Shown here in pieces: positions 50,498 through 60,122 of a stretch of DNA of 64,000 nucleotides. Each line of letters begins with the position of its first letter. Positions within the stretch are counted from its first letter, which is position 1. The DNA comes from UBA5796 sp040752455 (GTDB lineage: Bacteria > Chloroflexota > Anaerolineae > Anaerolineales > Villigracilaceae). The stretch lies in NCBI GenBank assembly GCA_049324115.1, contig JBMOMN010000048.1, forward strand, positions 149,284 through 213,283. The letters are read 5' to 3'. Both the position numbers and the translations under genes were made by a program. Under the pieces are notes generated by a model. The model was not told the DNA's origin. It saw only the letters and a program-made list of their open reading frames with translations, and did no database searches.

Positions 50498-51334
50498 ATG
50501 CCCGACGCTCGCCCAAACCGTCCCCCGGACCTCCTCACCTACTCCCAATCGTCCCTGCAAGATTACGCCGACTGCCCGCGCCGCTTCCAACTGCGCTACC
50601 TCGACCGGCTCAAATGGCCCGGCGTGGAGACCGAACCCGCCCTTGAGAACGAAATGCGCCAGCTCGAAGGCCAGGTCTTCCACCGCCTGGTCCAGCAGCA
50701 CCTGGTCGGCATCCCGGCCGGGCGGCTGGAGAAACTGGCGAACACGCCAAATCTGTCCCGCTGGTGGGACAACTATCTCCAGCACCGGCCAGAACTGACT
50801 GGCTACACGCTCCATCCAGAACTGAGCCTTTCGGCTCCGGTCGGCGGGACGCGGCTGATGGCGAAATACGACCTGGTGGCGCTCCACCCGGACGGAAAAG
50901 CCCTGATCTACGACTGGAAGACCTACCAGAAGCGCACGCGGGACGAGTGGCTGGCGGCGCGCTGGCAGACGCGGGTCTACCGCTCGCTGCTGGTGCAGGC
51001 GGGAAGCCATTTAAACGGCGGCAGGCCCATCCTCCCGGAAAACGTCGAGATGATCTACTGGTTCGCCAACTTTCCCGATGACCCGGCGCGCTTCCCCTAC
51101 ACCTCCGCCCAGTTCAAGCGGGATTGGTCCGCCATTGCCAGGATCGTGGACGAGATCGCCGCCTCCACAGAATTCCCGATGACGGAGGACGACTCCCGCT
51201 GCCGCTTCTGCCCCTACCGTTCGTACTGTGACCGGGGCGTGGTCGCCGGGGACCTGGGCGATATCGAGTCCGAAGCCGGGCTTGACGAAGTGTTCGACAT
51301 CAATTTCGAGCAGATCGGGGAGATCGAGTTCTAG
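50498..51334 (+). CDS. Cas4/AddB-like PD-(D/E)XK nuclease with predicted Fe-S cluster
   Basis: 278 residues. The nuclease core has His62, Asp125 ('MAKYDLVALH'), Asp139 and Lys141 ('ALIYDWKTYQ'). Four cysteines, Cys26 ('YADCPRRF') and Cys235-x2-Cys238-x5-Cys244 ('CRFCPYRSYC'), match the 4Fe-4S pattern of AddB and Cas4. No CRISPR genes are nearby. It may be the detached nuclease of an AddAB-like complex whose helicases are at 38468 and 42223. Confidence 0.9.
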   Translation: MPDARPNRPPDLLTYSQSSLQDYADCPRRFQLRYLDRLKWPGVETEPALENEMRQLEGQVFHRLVQQHLVGIPAGRLEKLANTPNLSRWWDNYLQHRPELTGYTLHPELSLSAPVGGTRLMAKYDLVALHPDGKALIYDWKTYQKRTRDEWLAARWQTRVYRSLLVQAGSHLNGGRPILPENVEMIYWFANFPDDPARFPYTSAQFKRDWSAIARIVDEIAASTEFPMTEDDSRCRFCPYRSYCDRGVVAGDLGDIESEAGLDEVFDINFEQIGEIEF

Positions 51335-51394
51335 ACTCTTCACCACAGGGAACACCGGGAGCCAGGCCGCGATTGGCCGCTCTCGATATTAAAT

Positions 51395-51426
51395 CAAGCC
51401 GCTCGATGCGCGCATCGAGCGGCTTG
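51395..51426 (-). terminator. Perfect 32-bp palindrome after terC
   Basis: CAAGCCGCTCGATGCG is followed directly by its exact complement. Only a weak T-tract follows on the minus strand, so it may be a terminator or a REP-like stem. Confidence 0.55.
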
Positions 51427-51446
51427 AAATACACGCTGGACTGCTT

Positions 51447-52265
51447 CTACCTTTTCTTCTTCCTGGATTTCGGCCTGGCCTGCGTCCGTTTGGCTGGAAC
51501 GGGCGCAGCGGAGGCGGGAGCGTCCGCTTCGGCGTAGGCCTGGTGCAACTGGACCGGCTCGCTGACGGCCCGGAGGCGCAGGTTGAGCATTTCGACGAAG
51601 ACCGAGAAGCCCATGGCAAAGTAGACGTAGCCTTTTTCGATGTGCTGGTGCAGGCCTTCGGCGATGAGCGAGGTGCCGATCAGGAGCAGGAACGACAGCG
51701 CCAGGATCTTGACGGTGGGATGGCGGGTCACGAAATCGCTGATCGGGCCGGAGGCGAACAGCATGATGATGACCGCGATAATGACCGCCGTGATCATCAC
51801 CCACAACGCCTGCGCCATGCCGACGGCGGTGATGACCGAATCGAGCGAGAAGACGATGTCGAGCAGGCCGATCTGGACCACCACCGAGGTAAACGATGCG
51901 GCCACTTTGGCGCTGGCGCGGCCCTCCTTGCCTTCGAGTTTGTCGTGGATCTCGTGGGTGGCCTTGGCGATCAGGAACAGGCCGCCGCCCATCAGGATCA
52001 TGTCTCGGCCCGAAATGCCGATATTGAACAGCGGCAGGGTGAAGAGCGGCGTTTCGAGTTTGATGATCCAACTGAGCGAGAGCAGCAGCAGGATGCGGGT
52101 CACCAGCGCCAGGCCGAGGCCCAACTGGCGGGCGCGCGTCCGCTGGTCTGCCGGCAATTTATCGGCCAGGATGGAAATGAAGACGATATTGTCTATGCCC
52201 AGCACGATTTCGAGCGTGGTCAGGGTCAGGAGGGCGATCAGGTTTTCAGCTGAAAATATGTCCAT
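51447..52265 (-). CDS. TerC-family integral membrane protein
   Basis: 272 residues with about seven helices. TerC hallmarks: 'TLTTLEIVLGIDNIVFISIL' with paired Asp/Asn, and 'QIGLLDIVFSLDSVITAVGM' as the second, symmetric acidic motif. TerC proteins are linked to Mn2+ or other metal export and tellurite resistance. The C-terminal tail (about residues 240-272) is Ala/Pro then Lys/Arg-rich. Confidence 0.92.
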   Translation of the reverse strand: MDIFSAENLIALLTLTTLEIVLGIDNIVFISILADKLPADQRTRARQLGLGLALVTRILLLLSLSWIIKLETPLFTLPLFNIGISGRDMILMGGGLFLIAKATHEIHDKLEGKEGRASAKVAASFTSVVVQIGLLDIVFSLDSVITAVGMAQALWVMITAVIIAVIIMLFASGPISDFVTRHPTVKILALSFLLLIGTSLIAEGLHQHIEKGYVYFAMGFSVFVEMLNLRLRAVSEPVQLHQAYAEADAPASAAPVPAKRTQARPKSRKKKR

Positions 52266-52384
52266 GGTGTGTTCCTTGTTTAAGTTTTATGGATTTTACC
52301 CGATTAGGCCAAAAGTAACATTCCCAATCCCAATTGCCATCTTCGCAAGCTTTCACCTTAAAGCCTATCCGAACAAGTAGTGCA

Positions 52385-52578
52385 AGCTTCAGCTTGCAAG
52401 TTCCCAGCTTGCAAGTTCCCAGCGGACTGAATTGCCAGCGGACTGAAGTCCGCACTCCAGGAGTTTTCGTTGAAGCCTGCACTCCAGGAGTTTTCGTTGA
52501 AGCCTGCACTCCAGGAATTTTCACTGAAGTCTGCACTCCAGGAATTTTCGCTGAAATCCGCACTCCGGGAATTATTGG
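52385..52578. repeat. Compound tandem array: 15-bp x2, 16-bp x2, 27-bp x5
   Basis: AGCTTGCAAGTTCCC is repeated at 52391 and 52406; AGCGGACTGAAKTSCC-type units lie at 52421 and 52437. Five exact-length 27-bp units start at 52444, 52471, 52498, 52525 and 52552 and open TGAAGYCYGCACTCC then AGGARTTTTC. Units carry short inverted words (TGCAAGCTTCAGCTTGCA; CGGACTGAAGTCCG). It fills the 395-nt gap between terC and the GT-C gene. Confidence 0.85.
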
Positions 52579-52660
52579 ATGGGTTCTTAACACACTCTAA
52601 CCGGGCGCGCTCACGGCGAATGTTACAATCGGGACCGAACCGGAGAATTCCAGAAATCAC

Positions 52661-54202
52661 ATGCAGTTGACGCATAAACACAAACTTACCCTCCTGATAA
52701 TTTTCTACGGCGCCTGGGGGCTGGTGCTGGGGATGAGCATCGCCAGGTACGGGTTGGGGGTCTCCAGCGACTCGGTCGCGTACCTGTTCGCCGGGAAGAA
52801 CCTTTTCGCGGGCCAGGGGCTGACGGCCTATTCCGAAAACCCGTTCGTCTTGTGGCCGCCGGTTTACCCGGTCTTGCTGGGGCTGGTCCACAGCCTGACC
52901 GGCATCGAAGTGTTCCACGCAGCCATCCTGCTCCAGTTCCTGGCTTACGGGCTGGCATCCGCCGCCACCACCTTGCTGCTCCGGCAGATCTTCCCCCAGA
53001 ACTTCGCCTTCGCCCTGCTGGGCTGCATCGTCATCGCCATCGGGCCGGTGGTCACCATCACCTTCCAGCTGGTCGGCACGGATTACCTCCACCTGGCCCT
53101 GGTGCTGGCCTGCCTGTTCATCCTCGGCCAATACGCCCGGACGCAGGCCACGTCCCATCTCTGGCGGATGGCCCTGCTCGGCGGGACAGCCGGCCTGCTG
53201 CGCTACACGGGACTGGCGGTGATCCTTACCGGGGCAATCCTGGTCTTTATCTACACCTCCGCTCCCCTGCGCCGCCGCCTCGCCCGGTCGTTCTGGACGG
53301 GTCTGGCTGCCCTGCCCACCGGGGCCCGGATCCTGGCTGAAAGGTTCATCTTCAGGCCTCCCCGCCGGGAACCGATCGAATTCTCCCGCAGCCTGGCGCA
53401 ATATTCCGGCTCGATCCTCGAATGGTTCACCCAGGCCGAGGTCGGGGAAGCCGCTCCGCTGCTGGTCTGGACGCTGTGGGGGATCGTCGCCGCGCTGGTC
53501 GTCTTTTTGCTGGCCGCCCGGCGGGTCCAGCCCGTTTTCGTCCCGGAGTCGGTCGCCATCCTGGGCTACGGATTGGTCTACACGATCCTGCTGCTGGGGA
53601 TTTCCAGCCAGACCTACGTCAACCGGCTGATCGGGCGCTTCGTGCTGCCGGTTTACGCGCCGTTGATCCTGCTGGTGCTCCTGGCAACGGAGGCGATTAT
53701 CCGGCTCGCCAAATCGCGGCTTCGGGGTGGGGCGGCAAGGATCGCAACCGCGGGGGTCGCGCTGGCGCTGCTGCTGGCCTTCCTGCCGATCGGGAGCGAA
53801 TCCATCGCCACCATCCGGGAGACTGCGGCCAACGGGGCGGGTTACGAGAATATCTACAATTCCCGCGAGTGGAATGAAAACGGGATCATCCGCTTCATCA
53901 AGGAGAATCCCCTGCCCGAAAACGCCCGTCTTTTCAGCAACTACCAGGCCGGGATAGCCTTCCACACCTGGCAAACGGTCTACCCGTCCCCGCGCAAATT
54001 CTCGAACCCCTATAGCGATAAAGTCATCCCTTTGAAAAACTATCGGAGCAGGTTATTTGCCAAGGGGGTCGATACCTACCTGATCTGGATCGAACCCAAC
54101 TTCTACGAGCACGTTTACGAGGTCGGCGAACTGACCGAAATCGCCAGGATCGTTCCCATCCTAGAAAACGAAGACGGGGGAATTTACCGGTTGATACCTT
54201 GA
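52661..54202 (+). CDS. GT-C-fold (PMT/ArnT-like) membrane glycosyltransferase
   Basis: 513 residues with about ten membrane helices. The first external loop holds an acidic motif, 'GVSSDSVAYLFAGKNL', where GT-C enzymes have their catalytic Asp, followed by 'NPFVLWPPVYPVLLGL'. The C-terminal 100 residues are soluble and external. Such enzymes move a sugar from a polyprenyl carrier to a lipid or protein. The substrate is unknown. Confidence 0.8.
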   Translation: MQLTHKHKLTLLIIFYGAWGLVLGMSIARYGLGVSSDSVAYLFAGKNLFAGQGLTAYSENPFVLWPPVYPVLLGLVHSLTGIEVFHAAILLQFLAYGLASAATTLLLRQIFPQNFAFALLGCIVIAIGPVVTITFQLVGTDYLHLALVLACLFILGQYARTQATSHLWRMALLGGTAGLLRYTGLAVILTGAILVFIYTSAPLRRRLARSFWTGLAALPTGARILAERFIFRPPRREPIEFSRSLAQYSGSILEWFTQAEVGEAAPLLVWTLWGIVAALVVFLLAARRVQPVFVPESVAILGYGLVYTILLLGISSQTYVNRLIGRFVLPVYAPLILLVLLATEAIIRLAKSRLRGGAARIATAGVALALLLAFLPIGSESIATIRETAANGAGYENIYNSREWNENGIIRFIKENPLPENARLFSNYQAGIAFHTWQTVYPSPRKFSNPYSDKVIPLKNYRSRLFAKGVDTYLIWIEPNFYEHVYEVGELTEIARIVPILENEDGGIYRLIP

Positions 54203-54276
54203 CAAAAAATAGTAACTCGTATAATATTTTGCTCGTTTGAAAAATACTAACTCGTTGACTGGTTTCCGGCGCAAAA

Positions 54277-54305
54277 CCTTGCGAAGGTTCAGAACCTTCG
54301 CAAGG
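54277..54305. repeat. Perfect REP-like hairpin
   Basis: CCTTGCGAAGGTT and AACCTTCGCAAGG pair over 13 bp around CAG. No T-run follows. It overlaps the left direct repeat of the element at 54301-54486. Confidence 0.7.
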
Positions 54306-54486
54306 CTGAGTCTACTGAAAAAAGGTCAATCTCACCGCGAAGAAACGAAGGCCGCGAAGTTTTCTTGAATAATACGAAGGGAATCTTGAAAATTGTTCGC
54401 TCCAGCCTTCGAAAACTTGATGAACTTCTTCGCGCGCTTCGCGGCCTTCGCGGTGAAAAAGGTTTTTGCAGTGGAGTCAAGGCTGA
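54301..54486. repeat. MITE-like CCGCGAAG-word element with 9-bp direct repeats
   Basis: CAAGGCTGA occurs at 54301-54309 and 54478-54486. Inside, TCTACTGAAAAA...TCTCACCGCGAAG (54311-54342) faces CTTCGCGGTGAAAAAGG...TTTTTGCAGTGGA (54446-54475). The centre repeats the words GCCGCGAAG and CTTCGCGGCC. It ends about 30 nt before the PadR gene. Confidence 0.75.
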
Positions 54487-54514
54487 AACTGATATTTACA
54501 GGGAGCAACCCCAA

Positions 54515-55141
54515 ATGTCCGTCCGCAATGCCCTGCTTGGATTATTGGCCCAAAAACCCCGCCACGGGTACGAGCTGCGCGCCGCCTTCGAGGCCGTGGT
54601 CGGCGGGGACGCCAACTGGGAGGTCAAACCGGCCCAGATCTACACCACCCTCGAACGGCTGGAAGAAGCCGGGTTGGTCTTGCGCGAATCCGACCTGGGC
54701 GAGGGCGACGAACCCTCCCGCCGCATCTACGCCATCTCGGAGCAGGGCCGGGCCGTCTTGCGGGACTGGTTCGCCAGCAGCGTCAGCGTGGAGCACCAGC
54801 GGGACGAGTTCTTCGTCAAGCTGATGGTCGCCCTGGCTTCGGCCCAGGCAGAGCCGGAGCGGCTGATCCAGACCCAGCGGGCGCACCTTTACCGGGAACT
54901 GCACGACGTCACCACCCAGCGGGATGCCTATGACCCGCGCTGCGAGATCGCCCAGATCCTGCTGCTGGACAAGGCTATCATGCATCTGGAAGCCGACCTG
55001 CGCTGGCTGGATATGATCGAAATGCGCCTGGAAACGATCAAGGGCCAGCCGCTGCCCGAACCGGAGATCCGTCCACGCGGGCGGCCTCGGAAGGGGAACA
55101 CCGGCTCGGAGTATCCCCCGCCCGGAGTCCGTGACCAGTGA
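54515..55141 (+). CDS. PadR-family transcriptional regulator
   Basis: 208 residues from ATG 54515; a longer frame through the repeat is rejected. The winged-helix N-domain reads 'MSVRNALLGLLAQKPRHGYE' and 'AQIYTTLERLEEAGLV'; the C-terminal Vir_C-like helices span about residues 90-185. PadR proteins repress stress or efflux genes and are usually encoded beside their target, here the SDR-ABC-FtsX genes. The last residues (VRDQ) and stop lie in a CCAGTGA-type repeat. Confidence 0.92.
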   Translation: MSVRNALLGLLAQKPRHGYELRAAFEAVVGGDANWEVKPAQIYTTLERLEEAGLVLRESDLGEGDEPSRRIYAISEQGRAVLRDWFASSVSVEHQRDEFFVKLMVALASAQAEPERLIQTQRAHLYRELHDVTTQRDAYDPRCEIAQILLLDKAIMHLEADLRWLDMIEMRLETIKGQPLPEPEIRPRGRPRKGNTGSEYPPPGVRDQ

Positions 55142-55166
55142 CCAGTGATCAGTAATCAGTGGACTG
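55131..55166. repeat. CAGTGA-word repeat at the end of the PadR gene
   Basis: GTGACCAGTGACCAGTGATC is followed by AGTAATCAGTGGACTG: four near-tandem copies of a 7-8-nt word. The reverse-complement type occurs at 42204-42238 (CACTGATCACTG...CTGATGACTG), where it supplies the helicase start codon. Confidence 0.5.
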
Positions 55167-55193
55167 TAGAGTTTCGAGATTTCAAGGATCAAT

Positions 55194-56088
55194 ATGCAAC
55201 AGTACAACCTTTCTGACAAAACCATCATCATCACCGGGGCAAATTCCGGGATCGGCAAAGCCGCCAGCCTCCAATTGGCGCAGGCTGGGGCGACGGTGGT
55301 CATGGCCTGCCGCAGCCCGGAACGCGGCGCCCAGGCGCTGGAGGAGGTCCGTAAAACGGCGGACAGTTCCCGGGTCGAGTTGATGCTCGTGGACCTGAGT
55401 TCGCAGGCCTCCATCCGCCAGTTCGCGGAAAAATTCCGGGCGCAGCACCCGCGTCTGGATGTCCTGATCCACAACGCGGCCAATTTCGACCACCGCCAGA
55501 AGCGGCCGGTACTCACCCCCGATGGGATCGAGACCGTCTTCGCCACCAACCACCTCGGCCCGTTCCTGATGACGGATTTGCTGCTGGACATGCTCAAAGC
55601 CAGCAAGGGCCGGATCATCACCGTGGCCAGCAAGGGGCTGATGACTTACCCGTTCCTGGACATCGAGTTCGACAACCTGAACGGCGAAAAGAAATTCAGT
55701 ATGCAGCACGCCTATTATCACTCGAAGCAGGCCCAGGTCATGTTCACCTTCGACCTGGCCGGGCGGCTGGAAGGCACGGGCGTGACGGTCAACTGCGTGC
55801 GGGTCGGCAACGTTGCCATCCCAGACGAGCGGCTGGACCACCTGCCAAAATGGATGCTGAAAATGTACGAGGCCAAACGCAAGTTCGCCCTGACGCCCGA
55901 AAAGATGGCCGAGACCTACACCTGGCTGGCCGCCGACCCGGCCCTCGAAACCGTCACCGGCGGGTACTGGGACGCGCCGGATGAGCCTGCCAGGGCCAAC
56001 AAGAACGCTTACAACCGCGAAACCCAAAAGCAGTTGTGGGAGGTGAGCGCAAGACTCGCCCAAATCGAAACCCACCAAGGAGAATCCA

Positions 56089-56108
<20 letters not shown>
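55194..56108 (+). CDS. Short-chain dehydrogenase/reductase (retinol-dehydrogenase-like)
   Basis: 304 residues. NAD(P)-binding 'IITGANSGIGKAASLQLA' (TGxxxGIG), 'DVLIHNAANFD', catalytic Ser in 'IITVASKGLM' and YxxxK in 'HAYYHSKQAQVM'. Arg in 'VVMACRSPERG' after the second strand suggests an NADPH preference. The substrate is unknown. It overlaps the ABC ATPase gene by 20 nt and is the second gene of the PadR operon. Confidence 0.92.
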
Positions 56109-56832
<724 letters not shown>

Positions 56833-56899
56833 AGAGCAGAGAAAAGAGAGCAATTACTGGTCTCTACTCTCTACTCACTTCTCCCTAAAGGAACCTACC

Positions 56900-59455
56900 A
56901 TGAACCTCCAACTCACCCTCGCCCTGCGCTACCTCAACGGGCGCAGGCTGCGCACTTTCCTGACCACCCTGGCCATCGTCTTCGGCGTGCTGCTCATCTT
57001 CGGCATGAACACCCTCATGCCGGCCTTCCTCGGCTCCTTCACCGCCAACGCCATGGCCGCTGCCGGACAGGTGGACGCCACCATCACCCACAAGACCGGC
57101 GAGATTTTCCCGGCTTCGGTTGCAGATCAAGTCGCGGACGTGGAAGGGGTCGTGGCTGTGAGCGCCACCCTTGAACGGCCGATCAACCTGCCCGCGGATT
57201 ATCTCGACCACGATCCCGCCACCCCCGACCGCGTGGCCGCCGTTACGCTGGTGGGCGCCAACCCGGACGATTTCCGCTCGCTGGCCATGGTCAACGTGAT
57301 CGAAGGGCGCTACCTCGAAACCGGCGACGGCCCGGTCACGGTCATCACCCAATCCCTGGCAGAGGCGGCCGGCCTGTCGCTGGGCGATACGCTCACCCTG
57401 CCATCCCCCACCGGCACGGTTTCCTTCGAAATCGTCGGCATCACGCCCCAGCGTCTGCTGCCCGGCAACGAAGAAGTGCTGGTCAACCTGCCTGAAGCGC
57501 AGAATATCCTGGACGCGCCCGGCATGGTCAACACGATTGACGCCAACTTCGACAGCGTGGACGAAATCCGCCGGGCCGGGATCGAGGCCGCCATCACTCG
57601 CTCCCTCGGGGATAATTACACCATCGGCGTGCTCCAGGCCGGGGCGGAGATCCTGCAAAACATCGGTGTGGCGCAGGCCATCTTCAACCTGCTGGGCGGG
57701 ATGGGCCTGCTGATGGGCGGGTTCATCATCTTCAACACCTTCCGCACCATCATCGCCGAGCGGCGGCGCGACATCGGCATGTTGCGGGCCGTCGGGGCCA
57801 GCCGCCGCGCCATCACCTGGCTGATCCTGATCGAGGGCATGATCCAGGGTGTGACCGGCACGGCCGCGGGCATCCTGTTCGGCTATGGATTTGCCTTGAT
57901 GACCATCACCGGGATCGCCCCCATCGGGCAGCAATTCCTGAACATCCAGGTCGGCAAACCGGCAGTCACGCCCGGCCTGGTCATCGCATCCATCCTGGCG
58001 GGTGTGGGCATTACCGTGGTGGCGGGCGTCCTGCCGGCCCGGGCCGCCAGCCGGGTCACGCCGCTGGAGGCCCTGCGCCCGTCGGTGGGAGAAGTGACCC
58101 TTAAACGGATGGCAGGCTTCCGGTTCTGGAGCGGCATGGGGATGATCGTCATCTCCATCGCGGCCCTCGTTTCGGGCAATGCCGGGTTTATCATCCTGGG
58201 CGCGGTCCTGTTCACTGCCGGCCTGATCGTCATCGCCCCGTCGCTGGTCAACCCGATCGCCAACATCTTTGGCCGGCTCATGGCGCTGGTCTTTGCCCGC
58301 CAGGGCACGGCCCAGTTGGCGGAAGGCAACCTCAGCCGCCAGCCCAGCCGGGCCGCGGTGACCGCCTCGACCACCATGATCGCCATGGCCATCCTGGTGA
58401 TGGTCGGCAGCATCATTTCGAGCATCATGATCACGTTTACGAATATGATGGAAAAAAGCCTGGGCAGTGACTTCCTGCTCGTGCCGCCTTCGGTGGCAAT
58501 CTGGGGCACCAACGTGGGCGCCGCGCCCGCCCTGGCCGACGAATTACGCGCCCTGGACGGCATCGCCGTGGTCAGCACCACCCGCTTTGCCGGGGCGCAA
58601 ATCAACGCTGTGGCAGTGGGCGTTCTGGGGATCGAGCCGCGCGCCTACACCGAAGTCAGCGGGTTGACCTTCGTCGAAGGCGACCCGCAGGCGGCCTACC
58701 AGGCCCTGGGAGCCGGGCGCGGCATGATCGTCAACGGCGTGCTGGCCTCTGCGGCCGGGATCAAACTGGGCGACAGCGTGACCGTGCTGACCCCCTCCGG
58801 CGAACAGACTTACACCATCGCGGGCATCGCCACAGATTTCCTGAACGCCAAGACCACCACCGCCTACATTTCGCATTCCAATATCGCGGCCGACTTTGGC
58901 CGCACCGAGGACGTGTTCTTCCAGATGAACGCCGAAGAAGGCGCCGATCTGGATGCTGTGGAAGCGGACATCAACACCGCCATCCGGCAGTACCCTCAGT
59001 TCAAGCTGGTCGCCGGGCAGGAATTCCTGGAGCAGAACATCGGCCTGTTCGACGCCGCCATGGCCGGGTTCTACGCCATGATGATCTTCCTGTCCATCCC
59101 GTCGCTGATCGCGATGGTCAACACCCTGGCGATCGGCGTCATCGAGCGGACGCGGGAGATCGGGATGCTCCGGGCCGTCGGCGCGACCCGCCGCCAGGTG
59201 CGGACCGTCATCCTGGCCGAGGCGCTGATCCTGGCTGCCATCGGCGTGGCTTTCGGTCTGCTCTCCGGCCTGTACCTGGGCGTGATGGCCGTCAACGGCT
59301 TTGCCGCGCTGGGCTTCCCGATGGACTACATCTTCCCTGCCGGTTCGGTGGTCGCCACCATCGCCGTGGGATTGATCTTCGGCGCGCTCGCCGCCATCCT
59401 CCCGGCCCGCCAGGCCGCCCGGCTCAACGTGGTCCAGGCGCTGCGGTACGAGTAA
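56900..59455 (+). CDS. ABC transporter permease with two FtsX domains
   Basis: 851 residues from ATG 56900, after AAAGGAACC. It has an N-terminal helix, a MacB-like periplasmic domain (about 45-240) and the first FtsX core ('IIFNTFRTIIAERRRDIGML', 'RAVGASRRAITWLILIEG'). A second extracytoplasmic domain and a second FtsX core ('LAIGVIERTREIGMLRAVGA') follow. The doubled form works as a single polypeptide. It ends in a strong terminator. Confidence 0.93.
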   Translation: MNLQLTLALRYLNGRRLRTFLTTLAIVFGVLLIFGMNTLMPAFLGSFTANAMAAAGQVDATITHKTGEIFPASVADQVADVEGVVAVSATLERPINLPADYLDHDPATPDRVAAVTLVGANPDDFRSLAMVNVIEGRYLETGDGPVTVITQSLAEAAGLSLGDTLTLPSPTGTVSFEIVGITPQRLLPGNEEVLVNLPEAQNILDAPGMVNTIDANFDSVDEIRRAGIEAAITRSLGDNYTIGVLQAGAEILQNIGVAQAIFNLLGGMGLLMGGFIIFNTFRTIIAERRRDIGMLRAVGASRRAITWLILIEGMIQGVTGTAAGILFGYGFALMTITGIAPIGQQFLNIQVGKPAVTPGLVIASILAGVGITVVAGVLPARAASRVTPLEALRPSVGEVTLKRMAGFRFWSGMGMIVISIAALVSGNAGFIILGAVLFTAGLIVIAPSLVNPIANIFGRLMALVFARQGTAQLAEGNLSRQPSRAAVTASTTMIAMAILVMVGSIISSIMITFTNMMEKSLGSDFLLVPPSVAIWGTNVGAAPALADELRALDGIAVVSTTRFAGAQINAVAVGVLGIEPRAYTEVSGLTFVEGDPQAAYQALGAGRGMIVNGVLASAAGIKLGDSVTVLTPSGEQTYTIAGIATDFLNAKTTTAYISHSNIAADFGRTEDVFFQMNAEEGADLDAVEADINTAIRQYPQFKLVAGQEFLEQNIGLFDAAMAGFYAMMIFLSIPSLIAMVNTLAIGVIERTREIGMLRAVGATRRQVRTVILAEALILAAIGVAFGLLSGLYLGVMAVNGFAALGFPMDYIFPAGSVVATIAVGLIFGALAAILPARQAARLNVVQALRYE

Positions 59456-59476
59456 CCCGGCGGCACGAATATCGAA

Positions 59477-59505
59477 AACCGGCAGGAGACTCCTGCCGGT
59501 TTTTT
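59477..59505 (+). terminator. Terminator of the PadR-SDR-ABC operon
   Basis: AACCGGCAGGA-GAC-TCCTGCCGGTT followed by a run of T (59500-59505). Confidence 0.93.
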
Positions 59506-59510
59506 GGGGT

Positions 59511-60020
59511 TTAACTTCTCCGCAACCGTTTCCGGTCCATCTGGGCTACGACCCCGAAGATGAACAGGACGACGATCGCCAGGATGCCCGCCGGGCGCGA
59601 CATCCCCAGCGCTTCGACCACCAGGGAGGCTCCCGCCAGTGACGACAGGACGATGACCGCAATATCGAAGAATTGGGCCATCAGGATCACCCCCAGAATC
59701 CCGCCGACCAGGTAAACGATCCAGAGCGCCTGGCCCTGTCCCAGGTTCAACGCCGCGGCAACCGCTCCCAGGATGTACGCGCCGCCCACGAACCCGGCCA
59801 CGCCGATCGCCAGGCTCTGCAGGAACGTCGCCAGCAAAGCCCCCACCAGCCCGAAGACGAGTCCAATGAGGATCGCCACCCCCTCCTGCTGGATTTGAAG
59901 CACTTGCGTGGCGACCGTCATCCCGGCCGCGAAGCCGATGGCGGCGACGAAGAACCAGAAAAGCCTGCGCCCAAAGAGCAGGAGCAGGACTCCCACCAGT
60001 AAACGGCCGAGGAGAATCAT
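59511..60020 (-). CDS. Small multi-pass membrane protein (DUF4203-like)
   Basis: 169 residues and about six helices with little soluble sequence. It opens 'MILLGRLLVGVLLLLFGRRL' and has Gly-rich helices such as 'GAYILGAVAAALNLGQGQ'. The pattern is that of DUF4203/TM7S3-like proteins, whose function is unknown. Confidence 0.7.
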   Translation of the reverse strand: MILLGRLLVGVLLLLFGRRLFWFFVAAIGFAAGMTVATQVLQIQQEGVAILIGLVFGLVGALLATFLQSLAIGVAGFVGGAYILGAVAAALNLGQGQALWIVYLVGGILGVILMAQFFDIAVIVLSSLAGASLVVEALGMSRPAGILAIVVLFIFGVVAQMDRKRLRRS

Positions 60021-60122
60021 GTTTCCTTCCTTTCACTTGTAAAATTGACTTTGTTCCCCCATTGTAATACGAATGTGACGGCCATCCCCCGGCGGAATCC
60101 CGCGCCTTACGATCTGGTCATA

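Noticed and set aside
52470..52670. Repeat protein encoded by the 27-bp units
   Set aside because: Both strands are open only because the unit length is a multiple of three; there is no ribosome site or coding signature.
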